Of a stretch of DNA of 64,000 nucleotides, positions 43,679 through 52,781 are shown piece after piece; position 1 is the first letter of the stretch, and each line of letters opens with the position of its first letter. The stretch spans positions 3,534,001 to 3,598,000 of the forward strand of contig NZ_CP155449.1 in NCBI RefSeq assembly GCF_040518285.1. The letters are read 5' to 3'. The notes beneath the pieces are model-generated. The model did not search any database, was not told where the DNA came from, and saw only the letters and a list, made by a program, of their open reading frames with translations. Source of the stretch: Knoellia sp. S7-12. GTDB taxonomy: Bacteria > Actinomycetota > Actinomycetes > Actinomycetales > Dermatophilaceae. The position numbers and the translations under genes are program-made.

Positions 43679-44245
43679 ATGGACACCCCAGCAGCGGCGA
43701 GAGAGCAGCGATTCCGGGCCCTCTACGCCGACCACTACGACCACGTGTTGCGGTTCGTGGCCCGACGAAGCAGCCCTGCCAGCGCCGAAGACGTTGTGGC
43801 AGAGGCGTTTCTGGTGGCCTGGCGGCGGCTCGACGATGTCCCGACCCGCGTCGGCGAGGCACTGCCGTGGCTGTATGCCGTGGCTCGCAACTGCCTCCTG
43901 AACTCGGCTCGGGCAGCGGGGCGGCAGGGAGCCCTCGCTGTCCGCATCGCCGACACCCGACCGCTTGACACGCACCATGCTCACCTCGACACCGACCACA
44001 TCGCCCGCCGCGTCGATCTCGCAACCGCCTGGCAACGGCTCACCGATGCCGACCAGGAGGTGCTCGCCCTCGCCATCTGGGAGGACCTGCCCTCACCGGC
44101 AGCGGCGCGAGTGCTCGGCACCACTGCCGCGGCATACCGGCTGCGGCTCTCTCGAGCGCGACGCGCGTTGCGTCGCCACCTCGACCCCACAGACACCCCG
44201 GTGCGAGCAGTGCCTGCACCCGCGCTCCTCAAGGAGAACTCATGA
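43679..44245 (+). CDS. ECF-type sigma-70 family sigma factor
   Basis: 188 residues. Region 2 is FRALYADHYDHVLRFVARRS and AEDVVAEAFLVAWRRLDDVP, with LPWLYAVARNCLLNSAR; region 4 is WQRLTDADQEVLALAIWEDLPSPAAARVLGTTAAAYRLRLSRARRALRR. No extra C-terminal domain. ATG 43679. Overlaps the next gene by 4 bp, which is probably its membrane anti-sigma partner. Confidence 0.9.
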   Translation: MDTPAAAREQRFRALYADHYDHVLRFVARRSSPASAEDVVAEAFLVAWRRLDDVPTRVGEALPWLYAVARNCLLNSARAAGRQGALAVRIADTRPLDTHHAHLDTDHIARRVDLATAWQRLTDADQEVLALAIWEDLPSPAAARVLGTTAAAYRLRLSRARRALRRHLDPTDTPVRAVPAPALLKENS

Positions 44246-45174
44246 ACACTCACGTGCTTGACCCCCACACCGACGCCGAACTGCGTTCTCTCGACGCAGC
44301 ATCCGACGTTTCCAGCGACCCCGACCGTCGGGATGCGATCCTCACCGCAATCCTCGACACGCCCGCGGCGACGCACCCGTCGCCGCCCTCCCTGGCGCCT
44401 GCCCCGCAACGCCCCCCGGTCCGTCGGTGGGCGGCTGTCGGCGCCATCGCCGCAGCGGCCACGGGAGTCGCGATCGTGCTGCCGACGCTCACGGCAGCGC
44501 CCTCCTACGCGTCCTGGACCGCCCGGCCCGACACCGTCACAGCGGCCGAGTCCGCTCTCGTCCGCGACGCCTGCCTCGACAATCAGGGATCCTCGATCGG
44601 GGACGGCTCGATGTCGACGAAGGACCTCAGCGTCCAGCTTGCCGAGCGGCGCGGTGACTTCGTCACGATGCTGCTCTCGAAGCGTGAGGCAGACCGCACC
44701 ATCGCATCGGTCTACTGCCATGTGAGGCTCCCCGCAGGGTCGGAGTCGGTGTCGGACGTCCAGGGCGGCGCCACCGGGGGTGGCGGGCTCCCGGCGCCCG
44801 CTGGCCGACAGTTCACCCAGGGCGGCATCTCGGAGTTCGGCGGGGACGACGGAGCGTCCATCACCGAGGGTGAGGTCGGACCCGACGTCATCGGACTCAC
44901 GCTCCACGCCGACGGTCACGACGTGATCGCGACAATCACAGGCGGAACGTATGCCGCGTGGTGGCCGGGCAAGGCCTTCGCGGACTTCACGGGCCCCTCC
45001 GGTGAGGGCGGACCGGAGCCGGCGATCACCTACGACGTGACCTACGCCGACGGCACCGTGGCGAAGGATGTGCAGCCAACCGTTCCTGGTGGCCTCGGTG
45101 AGATCCACACGGAGACCGCCGGCACACCCTTGACACCGCTCAGGGAGTTATGTCTCAATGACTTAAGTCATTGA
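44242..45174 (+). CDS. Single-TM partner of the ECF sigma factor, probable anti-sigma
   Basis: 310 residues: ~60-residue cytoplasmic N-terminus (LRSLDAASDVSSDPDRRDAILTAIL), one membrane helix (about 72-90), then an extracytoplasmic Gly-rich domain. The position, overlapping an ECF gene, supports an anti-sigma or signal-receiver role; no zinc (ZAS) motif is seen. The last seven codons and the stop lie inside the 32-bp palindrome, giving the odd end LCLNDLSH. Confidence 0.72.
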   Translation: MNTHVLDPHTDAELRSLDAASDVSSDPDRRDAILTAILDTPAATHPSPPSLAPAPQRPPVRRWAAVGAIAAAATGVAIVLPTLTAAPSYASWTARPDTVTAAESALVRDACLDNQGSSIGDGSMSTKDLSVQLAERRGDFVTMLLSKREADRTIASVYCHVRLPAGSESVSDVQGGATGGGGLPAPAGRQFTQGGISEFGGDDGASITEGEVGPDVIGLTLHADGHDVIATITGGTYAAWWPGKAFADFTGPSGEGGPEPAITYDVTYADGTVAKDVQPTVPGGLGEIHTETAGTPLTPLRELCLNDLSH

Positions 45175-45180
45175 GACATA
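45149..45180. promoter_or_regulatory. Perfect 32-bp palindrome upstream of membrane protein-GntR operon
   Basis: Each 16-bp arm (TATGTCTCAATGACTT and its exact complement) meets at the centre between 45164 and 45165 with no spacer. It is A/T-rich against its surroundings, covers the end of the preceding gene, and ends right before GGAGA and the ATG at 45190. A GntR/YtrA regulator gene ends the operon, so this is a likely autoregulatory operator; the transcript could also fold it into a hairpin. Confidence 0.8.
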
Positions 45181-45189
45181 GGAGATACC

Positions 45190-46092
45190 ATGACGATAGA
45201 GATCTTCGGCACGGTGTGGTACTTGACGATGCACGTCACCGCAGCAGCCCTCATCGTCCTGGCCATGCGAAACAGCTCGCCTGTGTGGGGCGCCCGAGCG
45301 GCCAAGGCATCGTGGATCGGAATCCTCGTCACACTCCCCATGTCCGCCTCCGGCCATCTCCCCATCCCGTACCAAGTACCGATGTCAATTGTCGCGCAGT
45401 CGGCCGTCGTGGTGGCCGCCACCGGGCTGGGCTCCAGCATGAGCCGGACGCCGCGTGCCGGGACGGTGCGGCAGGCGACCCTTGCACCCCGCCGCCTCTT
45501 CGTGGCACGCGTCCCACGTCAGCGTCTCGCTGCGGCTGTTGCCTCGTCCATCGCTCTCGCTGCCGTGGTCTTCGGTGGGCTGACCGCCACCGGGACAACG
45601 CTGGTACGCACCTACCAAGGCGCGTCCGGCGTGGCCCCGGACTACCCAGGATGGCCAGGAGGCGAGCAATTCCTCGTGGCGGCCGCGTGCCTGCTCATCC
45701 TCAGCTGGTGGGCGCTCCGGCAGATCGAGGACCGCGCACGGACCGAGGAGCCCACCGACACTGTCCTGCGGGTCCGCGACGCATCGCGGGTCCTGCGCGC
45801 AACGACCTTCGGAATGTCGTTGAGCGGCGCCATATTGCTCTTCTCCATAGGGTCCAGGATGAACGAGGCGACGCAGGTGCTTCGCGCCATCACTGAGTTC
45901 GCACCACGATCCCCGTGGGACCCCTACCAGTGGTTGGCGTTCGGGCTCTATGCCCCGGCGGTCGCTCTGCTCCTCACGGCTCTCATTGCCCTGGGCGGGT
46001 CCATCAGCTCTCGAGAAACGTTGGCCTCATTGGGTCGTGCTCCTGCGGACTCGCAGCAAGGTGGCAAGGTGCGCTCAGGGGCGACGTCGTGA
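45190..46092 (+). CDS. Integral membrane protein, first gene of GntR operon
   Basis: 300 residues with about seven membrane helices (WYLTMHVTAAALIVLAM, AKASWIGILVTLPMSA, SSIALAAVVFGGL, FLVAAACLLILSWWAL, and two near the C-terminus). No ABC or enzyme motif; family not recognised. ATG 45190 has GGAGA 4 nt upstream, immediately after the palindrome. Overlaps the GntR gene by 4 bp (GTGA). Confidence 0.78.
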   Translation: MTIEIFGTVWYLTMHVTAAALIVLAMRNSSPVWGARAAKASWIGILVTLPMSASGHLPIPYQVPMSIVAQSAVVVAATGLGSSMSRTPRAGTVRQATLAPRRLFVARVPRQRLAAAVASSIALAAVVFGGLTATGTTLVRTYQGASGVAPDYPGWPGGEQFLVAAACLLILSWWALRQIEDRARTEEPTDTVLRVRDASRVLRATTFGMSLSGAILLFSIGSRMNEATQVLRAITEFAPRSPWDPYQWLAFGLYAPAVALLLTALIALGGSISSRETLASLGRAPADSQQGGKVRSGATS

Positions 46093-46463
46093 ACGAACTC
46101 GTCATCACCGTGGACGTGTCGGCGCACGAGCCGCCTTTCGAACAGGTCCGTGCGCAGCTCGCCGGTCTCATCGCTCGGGGCGCCTTGGCAGAGGGCGACC
46201 GGCTCCCCACCGTCCGTGCCCTCGCCGCCGACCTCGGCATCGCGGTCAACACCGTTGCCCGCGCCTACAAGGAGCTCGAGGCCGAGGGTCTCGTCACCAC
46301 AGGCCGGCGCGCCGGCACCACGGTCGCCCCCGGCGGACACGCCACCGACACAGCCCTGCACCGAAGCGCGGCGTCCTACGCGATCAGCGCCGTTCGTGCG
46401 GGACTGAGCGAGTCCGCCGCCATCGACCTGGTGCGGGCAGCGCTCCGGGAGGCGCGCGCCTGA
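46089..46463 (+). CDS. GntR family regulator, YtrA subfamily
   Basis: 124 residues. Winged helix FEQVRAQLAGLIARGALAEGDRLPTVRALAADLGIAVNTVARAYKELEAEGLVTT, followed by only ~45 residues, the short effector region typical of YtrA-type GntR repressors that control neighbouring membrane or ABC genes. GTG 46089 is chosen because it overlaps the membrane gene's stop. Proposed target: the 32-bp palindrome at 45149-45180. Confidence 0.88.
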   Translation: MNELVITVDVSAHEPPFEQVRAQLAGLIARGALAEGDRLPTVRALAADLGIAVNTVARAYKELEAEGLVTTGRRAGTTVAPGGHATDTALHRSAASYAISAVRAGLSESAAIDLVRAALREARA

Positions 46464-46503
46464 CGCGAGCCAGCGGCATACCGGATCGTCGTTTCCAGCG
46501 AGG

Positions 46504-46533
46504 GCCAAGGGCGTCAGATCTGACGCCCTTGGC
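46504..46533 (+). terminator. Terminator after GntR gene
   Basis: A perfect 30-bp palindrome made of 15-nt arms (GCCAAGGGCGTCAGA and its complement), 40 bp after the stop. Folded, it gives a long GC hairpin with a tight loop. Confidence 0.8.
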
Positions 46534-46562
46534 ACCCCCGAGCGCCCCAAAAGATCCTCGTT

Positions 46563-46591
46563 TTGGATGCAGCGCGAACGTCCCTTATGCT
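46563..46591 (+). promoter_or_regulatory. Probable promoter of the tRNA-Glu/Asp pair
   Basis: TTGGAT (46563-46568), 17 nt, TATGCT (46586-46591), about 65 bp before tRNA-Glu. Fair match to the housekeeping sigma consensus. Confidence 0.5.
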
Positions 46592-46655
46592 TTCCGAGTC
46601 CACGACGGATCCGAGCGCTGCGCGCTGCGCGACGTGGGGTCTGTCGTCACGACGG

Positions 46656-46728
46656 GTCCCCATCGTCTAGCGGCCCAGGACTCCGCCCTTTCACGGCGGC
46701 AGCACGGGTTCGAATCCCGTTGGGGATA
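46656..46728 (+). tRNA. tRNA-Glu (anticodon TTC)
   Basis: Acceptor GTCCCCA/TGGGGAT, anticodon stem CCGCC/GGCGG with loop CTTTCAC, T-arm CGGGT-TCGAAT-CCCGT region, discriminator A; no encoded CCA. Begins 35 nt before tRNA-Asp ends its spacer, so the two are likely cotranscribed. Confidence 0.96.
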
Positions 46729-46762
46729 CGCATGAACAGCAGTACAGGTCTTGCACCAGCAA

Positions 46763-46836
46763 GGCCCCGTAGCGCAGTTGGTTAGCGCGCCGCCCTGTCA
46801 CGGCGGAGGTCGCGGGTTCGAGTCCCGTCGGGGTCG
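46763..46836 (+). tRNA. tRNA-Asp (anticodon GTC)
   Basis: Acceptor GGCCCCG/CGGGGTC, D-stem GCGC/GCGC, anticodon stem CCGCC/GGCGG with loop CTGTCAC, T-arm GCGGG-TTCGAGT-CCCGT, discriminator G; no encoded CCA. Confidence 0.97.
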
Positions 46837-46857
46837 CACAGACTCAGAGATACGAGA

Positions 46858-46885
46858 GAGGCCCACACCGCAAGGTGTGGGCCTC
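46858..46885. terminator. Terminator after tRNA-Asp
   Basis: GAGGCCCACACC (46858-46869) and GGTGTGGGCCTC (46874-46885) form a perfect 12-bp stem closed by the GNRA loop GCAA. It also stands 31 bp beyond the end of the opposing oxidoreductase gene. Confidence 0.9.
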
Positions 46886-46916
46886 CCTGCTTGTCCCAGC
46901 GTGTCGAGGCACAGCC

Positions 46917-47840
46917 TCAACGGCTGACCTCGATCGCGATCTTGCCGCGCACGTGCCCGCCCTGGCTGACCTCGAACGCCTTGGCCACGTCCTCCAACGG
47001 GAAGACCTCCGCGACCGGGACGGTGAGCTTGCCGGCGTCCGCGAGGTCCGCGAGCGCCTGCAGGTCGGCTGCGTCGGGTCGCGCCCACGAGGCAATGCCC
47101 CCGGCCCCGGCCACGGTGCCGTCGGCGATGGAGCCGTGGCGACCGCCCTCCTTGAGGACCGCCTTCGTCGTCTCGAGCACTCCGCCGACGAAGTCCACGA
47201 CGACGTCGACGCCCTCGGGCGCAAGGTCACGGACACGCTCGGCCAGCCCGTCGGCATACGAGATCGGTTCGACTCCGAGACCACGGAGGAACTCGTGGTT
47301 GCCCTCGGACGCAGTGCCGATGACCCGCGCGCCGAACGCCTTCGCGATCTGGACGCCGAGGATGCCGACGCCGCCCGCGGCCGCGTGGACGAGCACCGTG
47401 TCGCCCGCCTTCGTGCCAAGTCGCGTGAGGAGCTGGTATGCCGTGAGTCCAGCGAGTGGGAGCCCTGCGGCCTCGTTCCAATCGAGGGCGGCAGGCTTGC
47501 GCGCGACCATGCGCACGGAGGCGCTGACGAGCTCGGCGAAGGTGCCCTGCTGGACCCAGTCCTTGCGGGCGTACGCAATGACCTCGTCACCGACGGCGAA
47601 CTCCGGGGTGTCCGGACCGATGGCCTCGACGACACCGGAGACGTCCCAGCCCGGGATCGCCGGGAAGTCCACCTGCATGAGGCCGTCGAGATAGCCCGCG
47701 AGAACCTTCCAGTCGACCGGGTTGACCGAGGCGCTGCGCACTCGGATGAGGACCTCTCCCGGCCCGACCCTGGGGTCGGGCACGTCGGTGAGGGTGAGGG
47801 TGTCGGGGGCGCCGTACTGGCTGTAGGTGATGGCTTGCAT
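46917..47840 (-). CDS. NADP-dependent quinone oxidoreductase-type MDR protein
   Basis: 307 residues of the zinc-free medium-chain reductase family. GroES-like start (SASVNPVDWKVLAGYLDG, FPAIPGWDVSGVVEAIG), NADP site VLVHAAAGGVGILGVQIAKAFGARVIG. Zinc ligands are absent, as in quinone reductases and enoyl reductases. ATG 47840 (MQAITYSQYG) is chosen over a start 11 codons upstream. Same strand as araB but separated by a probable terminator. Confidence 0.88.
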   Translation of the reverse strand: MQAITYSQYGAPDTLTLTDVPDPRVGPGEVLIRVRSASVNPVDWKVLAGYLDGLMQVDFPAIPGWDVSGVVEAIGPDTPEFAVGDEVIAYARKDWVQQGTFAELVSASVRMVARKPAALDWNEAAGLPLAGLTAYQLLTRLGTKAGDTVLVHAAAGGVGILGVQIAKAFGARVIGTASEGNHEFLRGLGVEPISYADGLAERVRDLAPEGVDVVVDFVGGVLETTKAVLKEGGRHGSIADGTVAGAGGIASWARPDAADLQALADLADAGKLTVPVAEVFPLEDVAKAFEVSQGGHVRGKIAIEVSR

Positions 47841-47890
47841 GCTCGGGGCAACGCCGTGACCAGTCGCTCGCATTCCACCTAGATGGCAGG

Positions 47891-47914
47891 AGCCGCGTCA
47901 GCTGTGACGCACGG
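47891..47914 (-). terminator. Imperfect hairpin at the araB stop
   Basis: AGCCG-CGTCA and TGACG-CA-CGGCT pair with a two-base bulge around GCTG; the araB stop codon is inside the stem. Probably ends the arabinose operon. Confidence 0.4.
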
Positions 47915-49493
47915 CTGCTCTCACCACTGGCAGCGCCTGCACATAGCGCTCCATGAACGCGGTGAAGCCGCGGACGTCCTCGGGCTGGGGGTCCACCGTG
48001 GACAGCACGGCGTCGGCGAAGACCTCGGTGTCGAGGAAGGCCGCGAGCCCGTCCGGGTGTCCCCCCTGCTGACTGAAGGCGGCGAGGACCGCGATCCCCC
48101 AGGCTCCGCCCTCGGCGGCCACGTCACCCACGGCGACGGGGGTGTCGAGGGCGCCGGCGAGCAACGCCTGTGCGACACCGGCGGTCTTGAAGAGCCCGCC
48201 GTGCGCGAACAGGCGCTCCAGCTGCATGCCCTCCTCCCGCTGCAGCACGTCCATGCCCAGCCGGAGCGTGGCGAGAACGGCATACAGCTGCGTGCGCACG
48301 AAAGTCCCGAGGTCCAGGGCGCTCCCCGGCGTGCGGAAGAACAGGGGCCGCCCCTCCTCGAGGCCGGTGATCGGCTCACCCGAGAGGTAGTTGAAGGCCA
48401 TGAGGCCGTCACCGTCGGGGGCCGCGTCGCGGGCCGAACGCAGGAGCACCTCGAAGACCGCGCCGGTCTCGAGGGGCGTGCCCGCGGCTCGGGCGAACTG
48501 GGCGAACAGGCCCGCCCAGGCGTTGAGCTCGCTGGCGCCGTTGTTGCAGTGCACCATCGCGACCGGGTCGCCGGCCGGGGTGGTCACCAGGTCGATCTCG
48601 CGGTGCGCACGGTCGAGCGGGCCCTCGAGCACCGCCATGGCAAAGATGCTCGTCCCGGCGCTGACGTTGCCGGTGCGCGGAGCCACCGAGTTCGTTGCCA
48701 CCATGCCCGTGCCGGCGTCACCCTCGGGCGGGCACATCACGGCACCGGGAGCGAGCACTCCGGTGGGGTCCAGCAGGAGTGCACCCTTGGCGCTGAGGGC
48801 GCCGGCCGCCTGACCCGCCACCAGCACGGGCGGCAGGAGGTCCGCGAGCTTCGCCGCGAGCGCGCTGTCGGCTGCGAGCCGGTCGAACTCGTCGAGCATC
48901 GCCGCGTCATAGCCACCCGTGGTGGTGTCAATGGGGAACATGCCGCTGGCATCGCCGACACCGAGGGACCGCTCACCGCTGAGCTGCCAGTGGACGTAGC
49001 CGGCCAGCGTGGTGAGGTGCGCGATCGCGGGCAGGTGGGGCTCGTCGTCGAGAACGGACTGGTAAAGGTGGGCAACGCTCCAGCGGTGCGGGACGTTGGC
49101 GCCGAACGCGGCGCTGAGGGCCTCAGCGGCGCGACCGGTGTTGGTGTTGCGCCATGTCCGGAAGGGCGTGAGCAGCTCGCCGTCGGCGTCGAGGGCCAGG
49201 TAGCCGTGCATCATCGCCGAGATCCCCAGCCCGCCCACGGACGCCAGCTGGACGGCATACGTGCGTCTCACATCGGCGGCCAGAGCGGCGTAGCACTGCT
49301 GCAACCCGGCCCACACCGCGTCCATGGAGTAGGTCCACACACGGTCGACGAACTGGTTCTCCCACTCCGCCGTCCCCACCGCCAGGGGGCGGTGGTCCGA
49401 GCCGATGAGCACGGCCTTGATCCTCGTCGAGCCCAGCTCGATGCCCAGGGTCGTCCGGCCCTCGCGGATCTCGGCGGCGAGGTCTGCGGTCAC
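47898..49493 (-). CDS. araB: FGGY carbohydrate kinase, L-ribulokinase
   Basis: 531 residues. Phosphorylates L-ribulose to L-ribulose 5-phosphate. FGGY features: TTLGIELGSTRIKAVLIG, GLGISAMMHGYLALD, GNVSAGTSIFAMAVLEGP and MQLERLFAHGGLFK. The assignment to ribulose rests on araA and araD in the same operon; by sequence alone xylulokinase would be possible. GTG 49493 overlaps the galM stop by 4 bp (GTGA). Last gene of the operon; long in-frame sequence upstream is antisense to galM. Confidence 0.88.
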   Translation of the reverse strand: MTADLAAEIREGRTTLGIELGSTRIKAVLIGSDHRPLAVGTAEWENQFVDRVWTYSMDAVWAGLQQCYAALAADVRRTYAVQLASVGGLGISAMMHGYLALDADGELLTPFRTWRNTNTGRAAEALSAAFGANVPHRWSVAHLYQSVLDDEPHLPAIAHLTTLAGYVHWQLSGERSLGVGDASGMFPIDTTTGGYDAAMLDEFDRLAADSALAAKLADLLPPVLVAGQAAGALSAKGALLLDPTGVLAPGAVMCPPEGDAGTGMVATNSVAPRTGNVSAGTSIFAMAVLEGPLDRAHREIDLVTTPAGDPVAMVHCNNGASELNAWAGLFAQFARAAGTPLETGAVFEVLLRSARDAAPDGDGLMAFNYLSGEPITGLEEGRPLFFRTPGSALDLGTFVRTQLYAVLATLRLGMDVLQREEGMQLERLFAHGGLFKTAGVAQALLAGALDTPVAVGDVAAEGGAWGIAVLAAFSQQGGHPDGLAAFLDTEVFADAVLSTVDPQPEDVRGFTAFMERYVQALPVVRAAVRHS

Positions 49494-50536
49494 GCCGGAC
49501 CGGGCCGGGTCGAGAGGGTCCACCGCGTGTGCGCCTGGTAGGTCTCCCCCGGTCGGAGCACTGTCGACGGGAACTGGGGCTGGTTGGGTGCGTCGGGGAG
49601 CTGCTGGGTCTCGAGGCAGATCCCGTCGCCCTGCCGCAGCAGCGTGCCACCACGACCGAGCAGCGCGCCGTCGAGCCGGTTGCCGGTGTAGACCTGAAGC
49701 GAGGGCTGGTCGGTGGCGACCTCGAGGGCCCGGCCGCTGTCGGGGTGCTCCAGCCGGGCGACCGTCCTGTCGCCGCTGCCAGCCAGGACGTAGGTGTGGT
49801 CGATCCCGCTGACGACCGCCACCTGCGGGTGCCCGGCCCTGACCCGGTCGCGCAGCGGGACTGACGTCGTGAGGTCCAGCGGCGTGCCGGTCACGGACTC
49901 GACCGCGCCCTCGGGCACGGAGCGCGAGTCCACCGGGAGGTAGCCATCCGACCGGACCGTGAGGCGGTGCGCGTCGACACCCCCACCGCCGGGCCCCCCG
50001 AGGTCGAAGTAGGCGTGGTTGGTGAGGCTGACGACGGTCGGGGCGTCCGTCGTGGCCTCGTAGGTGAGCACGACCGAGTCGCCCTCGAGCGCATAGGTGG
50101 CTGTCACTGTCAGCTCGCCGGGGAAGCCCTGGTCGCCGTCGGGGCTCACGAGCCGCAGGGTGATGCTGCTCGGCGTCGCGTCCAGGACCGACCAGAGCCG
50201 GGCATGGAACCCGTCCACGCCGCCGTGCAGGCAGGTTGGGCCCTCGTTCGCGCTGAGGTTGTGGCGGGTGCCGTCGAGGACGAACGACGCGTCGGCGATC
50301 CGGTTCGCGTAGCGCCCGACCGTGGCCCCGAGGTAGGGGTTGGCCGCCTGCACGTAGCCCTCCACGTCGTCGAAGCCGAGGGTGAGCTCGACGAGCTCGC
50401 CCCGCGCGTCCGTGACGCAGAGGCTCTGCAGGGTGGCCCCGAGGTCGAGCACCACGAGCTGGAGCCCGCGGTCGTTGGTCAGGGTGTGTGCGGTGACGAC
50501 CTCGCCCGAGGGCAGGGTGCCGAAGTTCACAGGCAT
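49490..50536 (-). CDS. galM: Aldose 1-epimerase
   Basis: 348 residues. Interconverts alpha and beta anomers of free aldoses. Motifs: LDLGATLQSLCV, NPYLGATVGRYANRI, HGGVDGFHARLW, TNHAYFDLGG (catalytic His) and the glutamate in GICLETQQLPDAPNQP. Its position between araA and araB suggests it prepares arabinose for AraA, whose substrate is the pyranose form. ATG 50536. Confidence 0.92.
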   Translation of the reverse strand: MPVNFGTLPSGEVVTAHTLTNDRGLQLVVLDLGATLQSLCVTDARGELVELTLGFDDVEGYVQAANPYLGATVGRYANRIADASFVLDGTRHNLSANEGPTCLHGGVDGFHARLWSVLDATPSSITLRLVSPDGDQGFPGELTVTATYALEGDSVVLTYEATTDAPTVVSLTNHAYFDLGGPGGGGVDAHRLTVRSDGYLPVDSRSVPEGAVESVTGTPLDLTTSVPLRDRVRAGHPQVAVVSGIDHTYVLAGSGDRTVARLEHPDSGRALEVATDQPSLQVYTGNRLDGALLGRGGTLLRQGDGICLETQQLPDAPNQPQFPSTVLRPGETYQAHTRWTLSTRPGPA

Positions 50537-50557
50537 GGGGATAGTCCCTCCGCTGGT

Positions 50558-52069
50558 CTAGAGCCGGGCCGCAAGGCGATGGTATGCCGCGGTCCACCGG
50601 AGCTCGCGACGCACCGAGTCGGGGGTCGCGTCGGCGTCGATGACGACGAGCTCGGTGCCGATGATCTCGGCGAGGTCCCGGAACTCCTGGGTCGTCAGGG
50701 CCGACGAGAGCACGGTGTGGTGCGGGCCGCCCGAGAGCAGCCAGCACTCGGCCGACGTCGACAGACTCGGCCGCGGCTCCCAGACCGCACAGGCGACCGG
50801 GAGCTTTGGCAGGGCATGGTCGGGCTCGACGACCTCCACCTCGTTGAGGGTGAGGCGGAAGCGGTCGCCCATGTCGCTGATCCCGACGATGACCGCAGGT
50901 CCGGGCGCCCCGGTGAACCGCAGGCGCACGGGGTCCTCGCGGTCCCCGATCCCCAAGGGGTGGATCTCCAGCGACGGCCTGGCGCTGGCGATGGTCGGGC
51001 AGACCTCGAGCATGTGCGCGCCGAGGATCTTCTCCTCCCCCGGGACCAGGTGGTACGTGTAGTCCTCCATGAAGCTGGTGCCGCCCTCGACACCCTCGGC
51101 CATGACCTTGGCGGCGCGGAGCACGACCGAGGTCTTCCAGTCGCCCTCGCCGCCGAAGCCGTAGCCGTCGGCCATCAGCCGCTGGACGGCCAGGCCAGGC
51201 AGCTGGCGCAGCCCACCGAGGTCCTGGAAGTTGGTGGTGAAGGCGCGGAAACCGCCGTCGGTGAGGAAGGTGCGCAGCCCGGCCTCGATGCGGGCTCCAT
51301 AGCGCAGCGACTCGTGGCGATCACCCCCCGGGCGCAGCTCGGCCGCGACGTCGTAGGCCTCGAGGTACTGGTCCACGAGGTCGCCGACGGCTGCATCGGG
51401 GACCTGGTCGACGACCTCGACGAGCTCGTTGACGCCGTAGGTGTTGATGGAGACGCCGAAGCGGAGCTGGGCCTCGACCTTGTCGCCCTCGGTGACCGCG
51501 ACGTCACGCATGTTGTCGCCGAAGCGGGCGAGCTTGAGCGTCCTCAGCTCGTGCGCCCCCCGGGCCGCACGGGCCCACGTCGCCACCCGGTCGACCACGA
51601 CGGGGTTGCCCACGTGACCGGCGATGATCTTGCGGGCCACGCCCAGGCGCGCCCCGATGTAGCCGAACTCCCGGTCGCCGTGGGCGGCCTGGTTGAGGTT
51701 CATGAAGTCCATGTCGATGGTCGACCACGGCAGCTCGGCACCGGCCTGCGTGTGCAGGTGGAGCATCGGCTTGCGCAGGGCGTCCAGGCCCGCGATCCAC
51801 ATCTTGGCCGGCGAGAACGTGTGCATCCAGGTGATGACGCCCACGCAGTTCGGCGCGGCGTTCGCGGCCAGGATCTGCGCGTGGATGGCTGCGGAGTCGG
51901 CGAGGATCGGCTTCCACACGACGCGGGCGGGGATCGCACCACTGGCGTCGAGCTCCTTGACGATCGCCTGCGACTGCTCGGCGACCTGGCGCAGCGTGTC
52001 CTCGCCGTAGAGGTGCTGGCTCCCCGTGAGGAACCAGAGCTCGGGCTGCGCGGACGTGTCGGTGGTCAT
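50558..52069 (-). CDS. araA: L-arabinose isomerase
   Basis: 503 residues, normal length. Converts L-arabinose to L-ribulose. Family text: [83 protein letters not shown] and [26 protein letters not shown] with the metal-binding Glu and His positions. ATG 52069, 34 bp after araD. Confidence 0.96.
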   Translation of the reverse strand: MTTDTSAQPELWFLTGSQHLYGEDTLRQVAEQSQAIVKELDASGAIPARVVWKPILADSAAIHAQILAANAAPNCVGVITWMHTFSPAKMWIAGLDALRKPMLHLHTQAGAELPWSTIDMDFMNLNQAAHGDREFGYIGARLGVARKIIAGHVGNPVVVDRVATWARAARGAHELRTLKLARFGDNMRDVAVTEGDKVEAQLRFGVSINTYGVNELVEVVDQVPDAAVGDLVDQYLEAYDVAAELRPGGDRHESLRYGARIEAGLRTFLTDGGFRAFTTNFQDLGGLRQLPGLAVQRLMADGYGFGGEGDWKTSVVLRAAKVMAEGVEGGTSFMEDYTYHLVPGEEKILGAHMLEVCPTIASARPSLEIHPLGIGDREDPVRLRFTGAPGPAVIVGISDMGDRFRLTLNEVEVVEPDHALPKLPVACAVWEPRPSLSTSAECWLLSGGPHHTVLSSALTTQEFRDLAEIIGTELVVIDADATPDSVRRELRWTAAYHRLAARL

Positions 52070-52103
52070 CGGATCTCCTCGTGGTGGCGTGCGGTCGGAC
52101 GGG

Positions 52104-52781
52104 TCATCGCTGCCCGTAGACGTTCTGGTAGCGGTCGAACAGTGCGTCGACGTGGTGCTGCGCGATGGGGAGGGGATCCCCCAGCTGGCGCGAGATGTGG
52201 ACCGTGCGGGCGACGTCCTCGCACATGACGGCGGCCTTCACGGCGCTGCGAGCGTCCTTGCCGATCGTGAACACGCCGTGGTTGCGCATGAGGACTGCCG
52301 GAGAACGACTGTCCTGCAACGTCTCGACGATGCCGCGGCCGATCGACTCGTCCCCGATGAGGGCGAACGGGCCGACCGGCACCTCGCCGCCGAACTCGTC
52401 GGCCATCATCGTGAGCACGCAGGGAATCGGCTCGCCGCGCGCGGCCCAGGCGGTCGCGTAGGTCGAGTGGGTGTGCACGACCCCTCCCACGTGCGGCATG
52501 TGCCGGTAGACGTAGGCCTGCGCGTCGGTATCCGAGGAGGGTGCGTGGTCACCGTCGACGACGGCACCGTGCAGGTCGCAGACCACCATGGAGCCGGCGG
52601 TGAGGTCCTCGTAGGCGACCCCGGACGGCTTGATGACCATGAGGTCGCGACCCGGCACCCGGGCGGAGACGTTGCCGGCGGTCCAGACCACGAGCTGGTA
52701 CCTCGTGAGCTCGGCGTGCAGCCCGGCGACCTCGGCCCGCAGGCGGGAGAGCGTGTCGCGGACCTCGGACAGGACGGTCAC
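52104..52781 (-). CDS. araD: L-ribulose-5-phosphate 4-epimerase
   Basis: 225 residues, class II aldolase fold. Converts L-ribulose 5-phosphate to D-xylulose 5-phosphate. Metal site [14 protein letters not shown] and a later His in [10 protein letters not shown]; phosphate-binding [10 protein letters not shown] and [13 protein letters not shown] 52781 overlaps the lacI-type stop (GTGA). Confidence 0.94.
   Translation of the reverse strand: MTVLSEVRDTLSRLRAEVAGLHAELTRYQLVVWTAGNVSARVPGRDLMVIKPSGVAYEDLTAGSMVVCDLHGAVVDGDHAPSSDTDAQAYVYRHMPHVGGVVHTHSTYATAWAARGEPIPCVLTMMADEFGGEVPVGPFALIGDESIGRGIVETLQDSRSPAVLMRNHGVFTIGKDARSAVKAAVMCEDVARTVHISRQLGDPLPIAQHHVDALFDRYQNVYGQR

Noticed and set aside
42527..44035. 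Long upstream in-frame extension of the PEP-mutase-like gene
   Set aside because: Runs antisense through the PHP gene; family start is at 42526.
46798..47088. Minus-strand frame with RPRRDSNPRPPP
   Set aside because: Antisense artefact of the tRNA-Asp gene and its terminator.
50537..50747. Upstream in-frame extension of the araB frame to a 949-residue protein
   Set aside because: Everything before 49493 is shadow of galM; the FGGY domain begins right after the GTG at 49493.
49967..52228. 753-residue plus-strand frame opposite galM and araA
   Set aside because: Complete overlap with two certain genes; His/Val/Arg-rich shadow with no motif.
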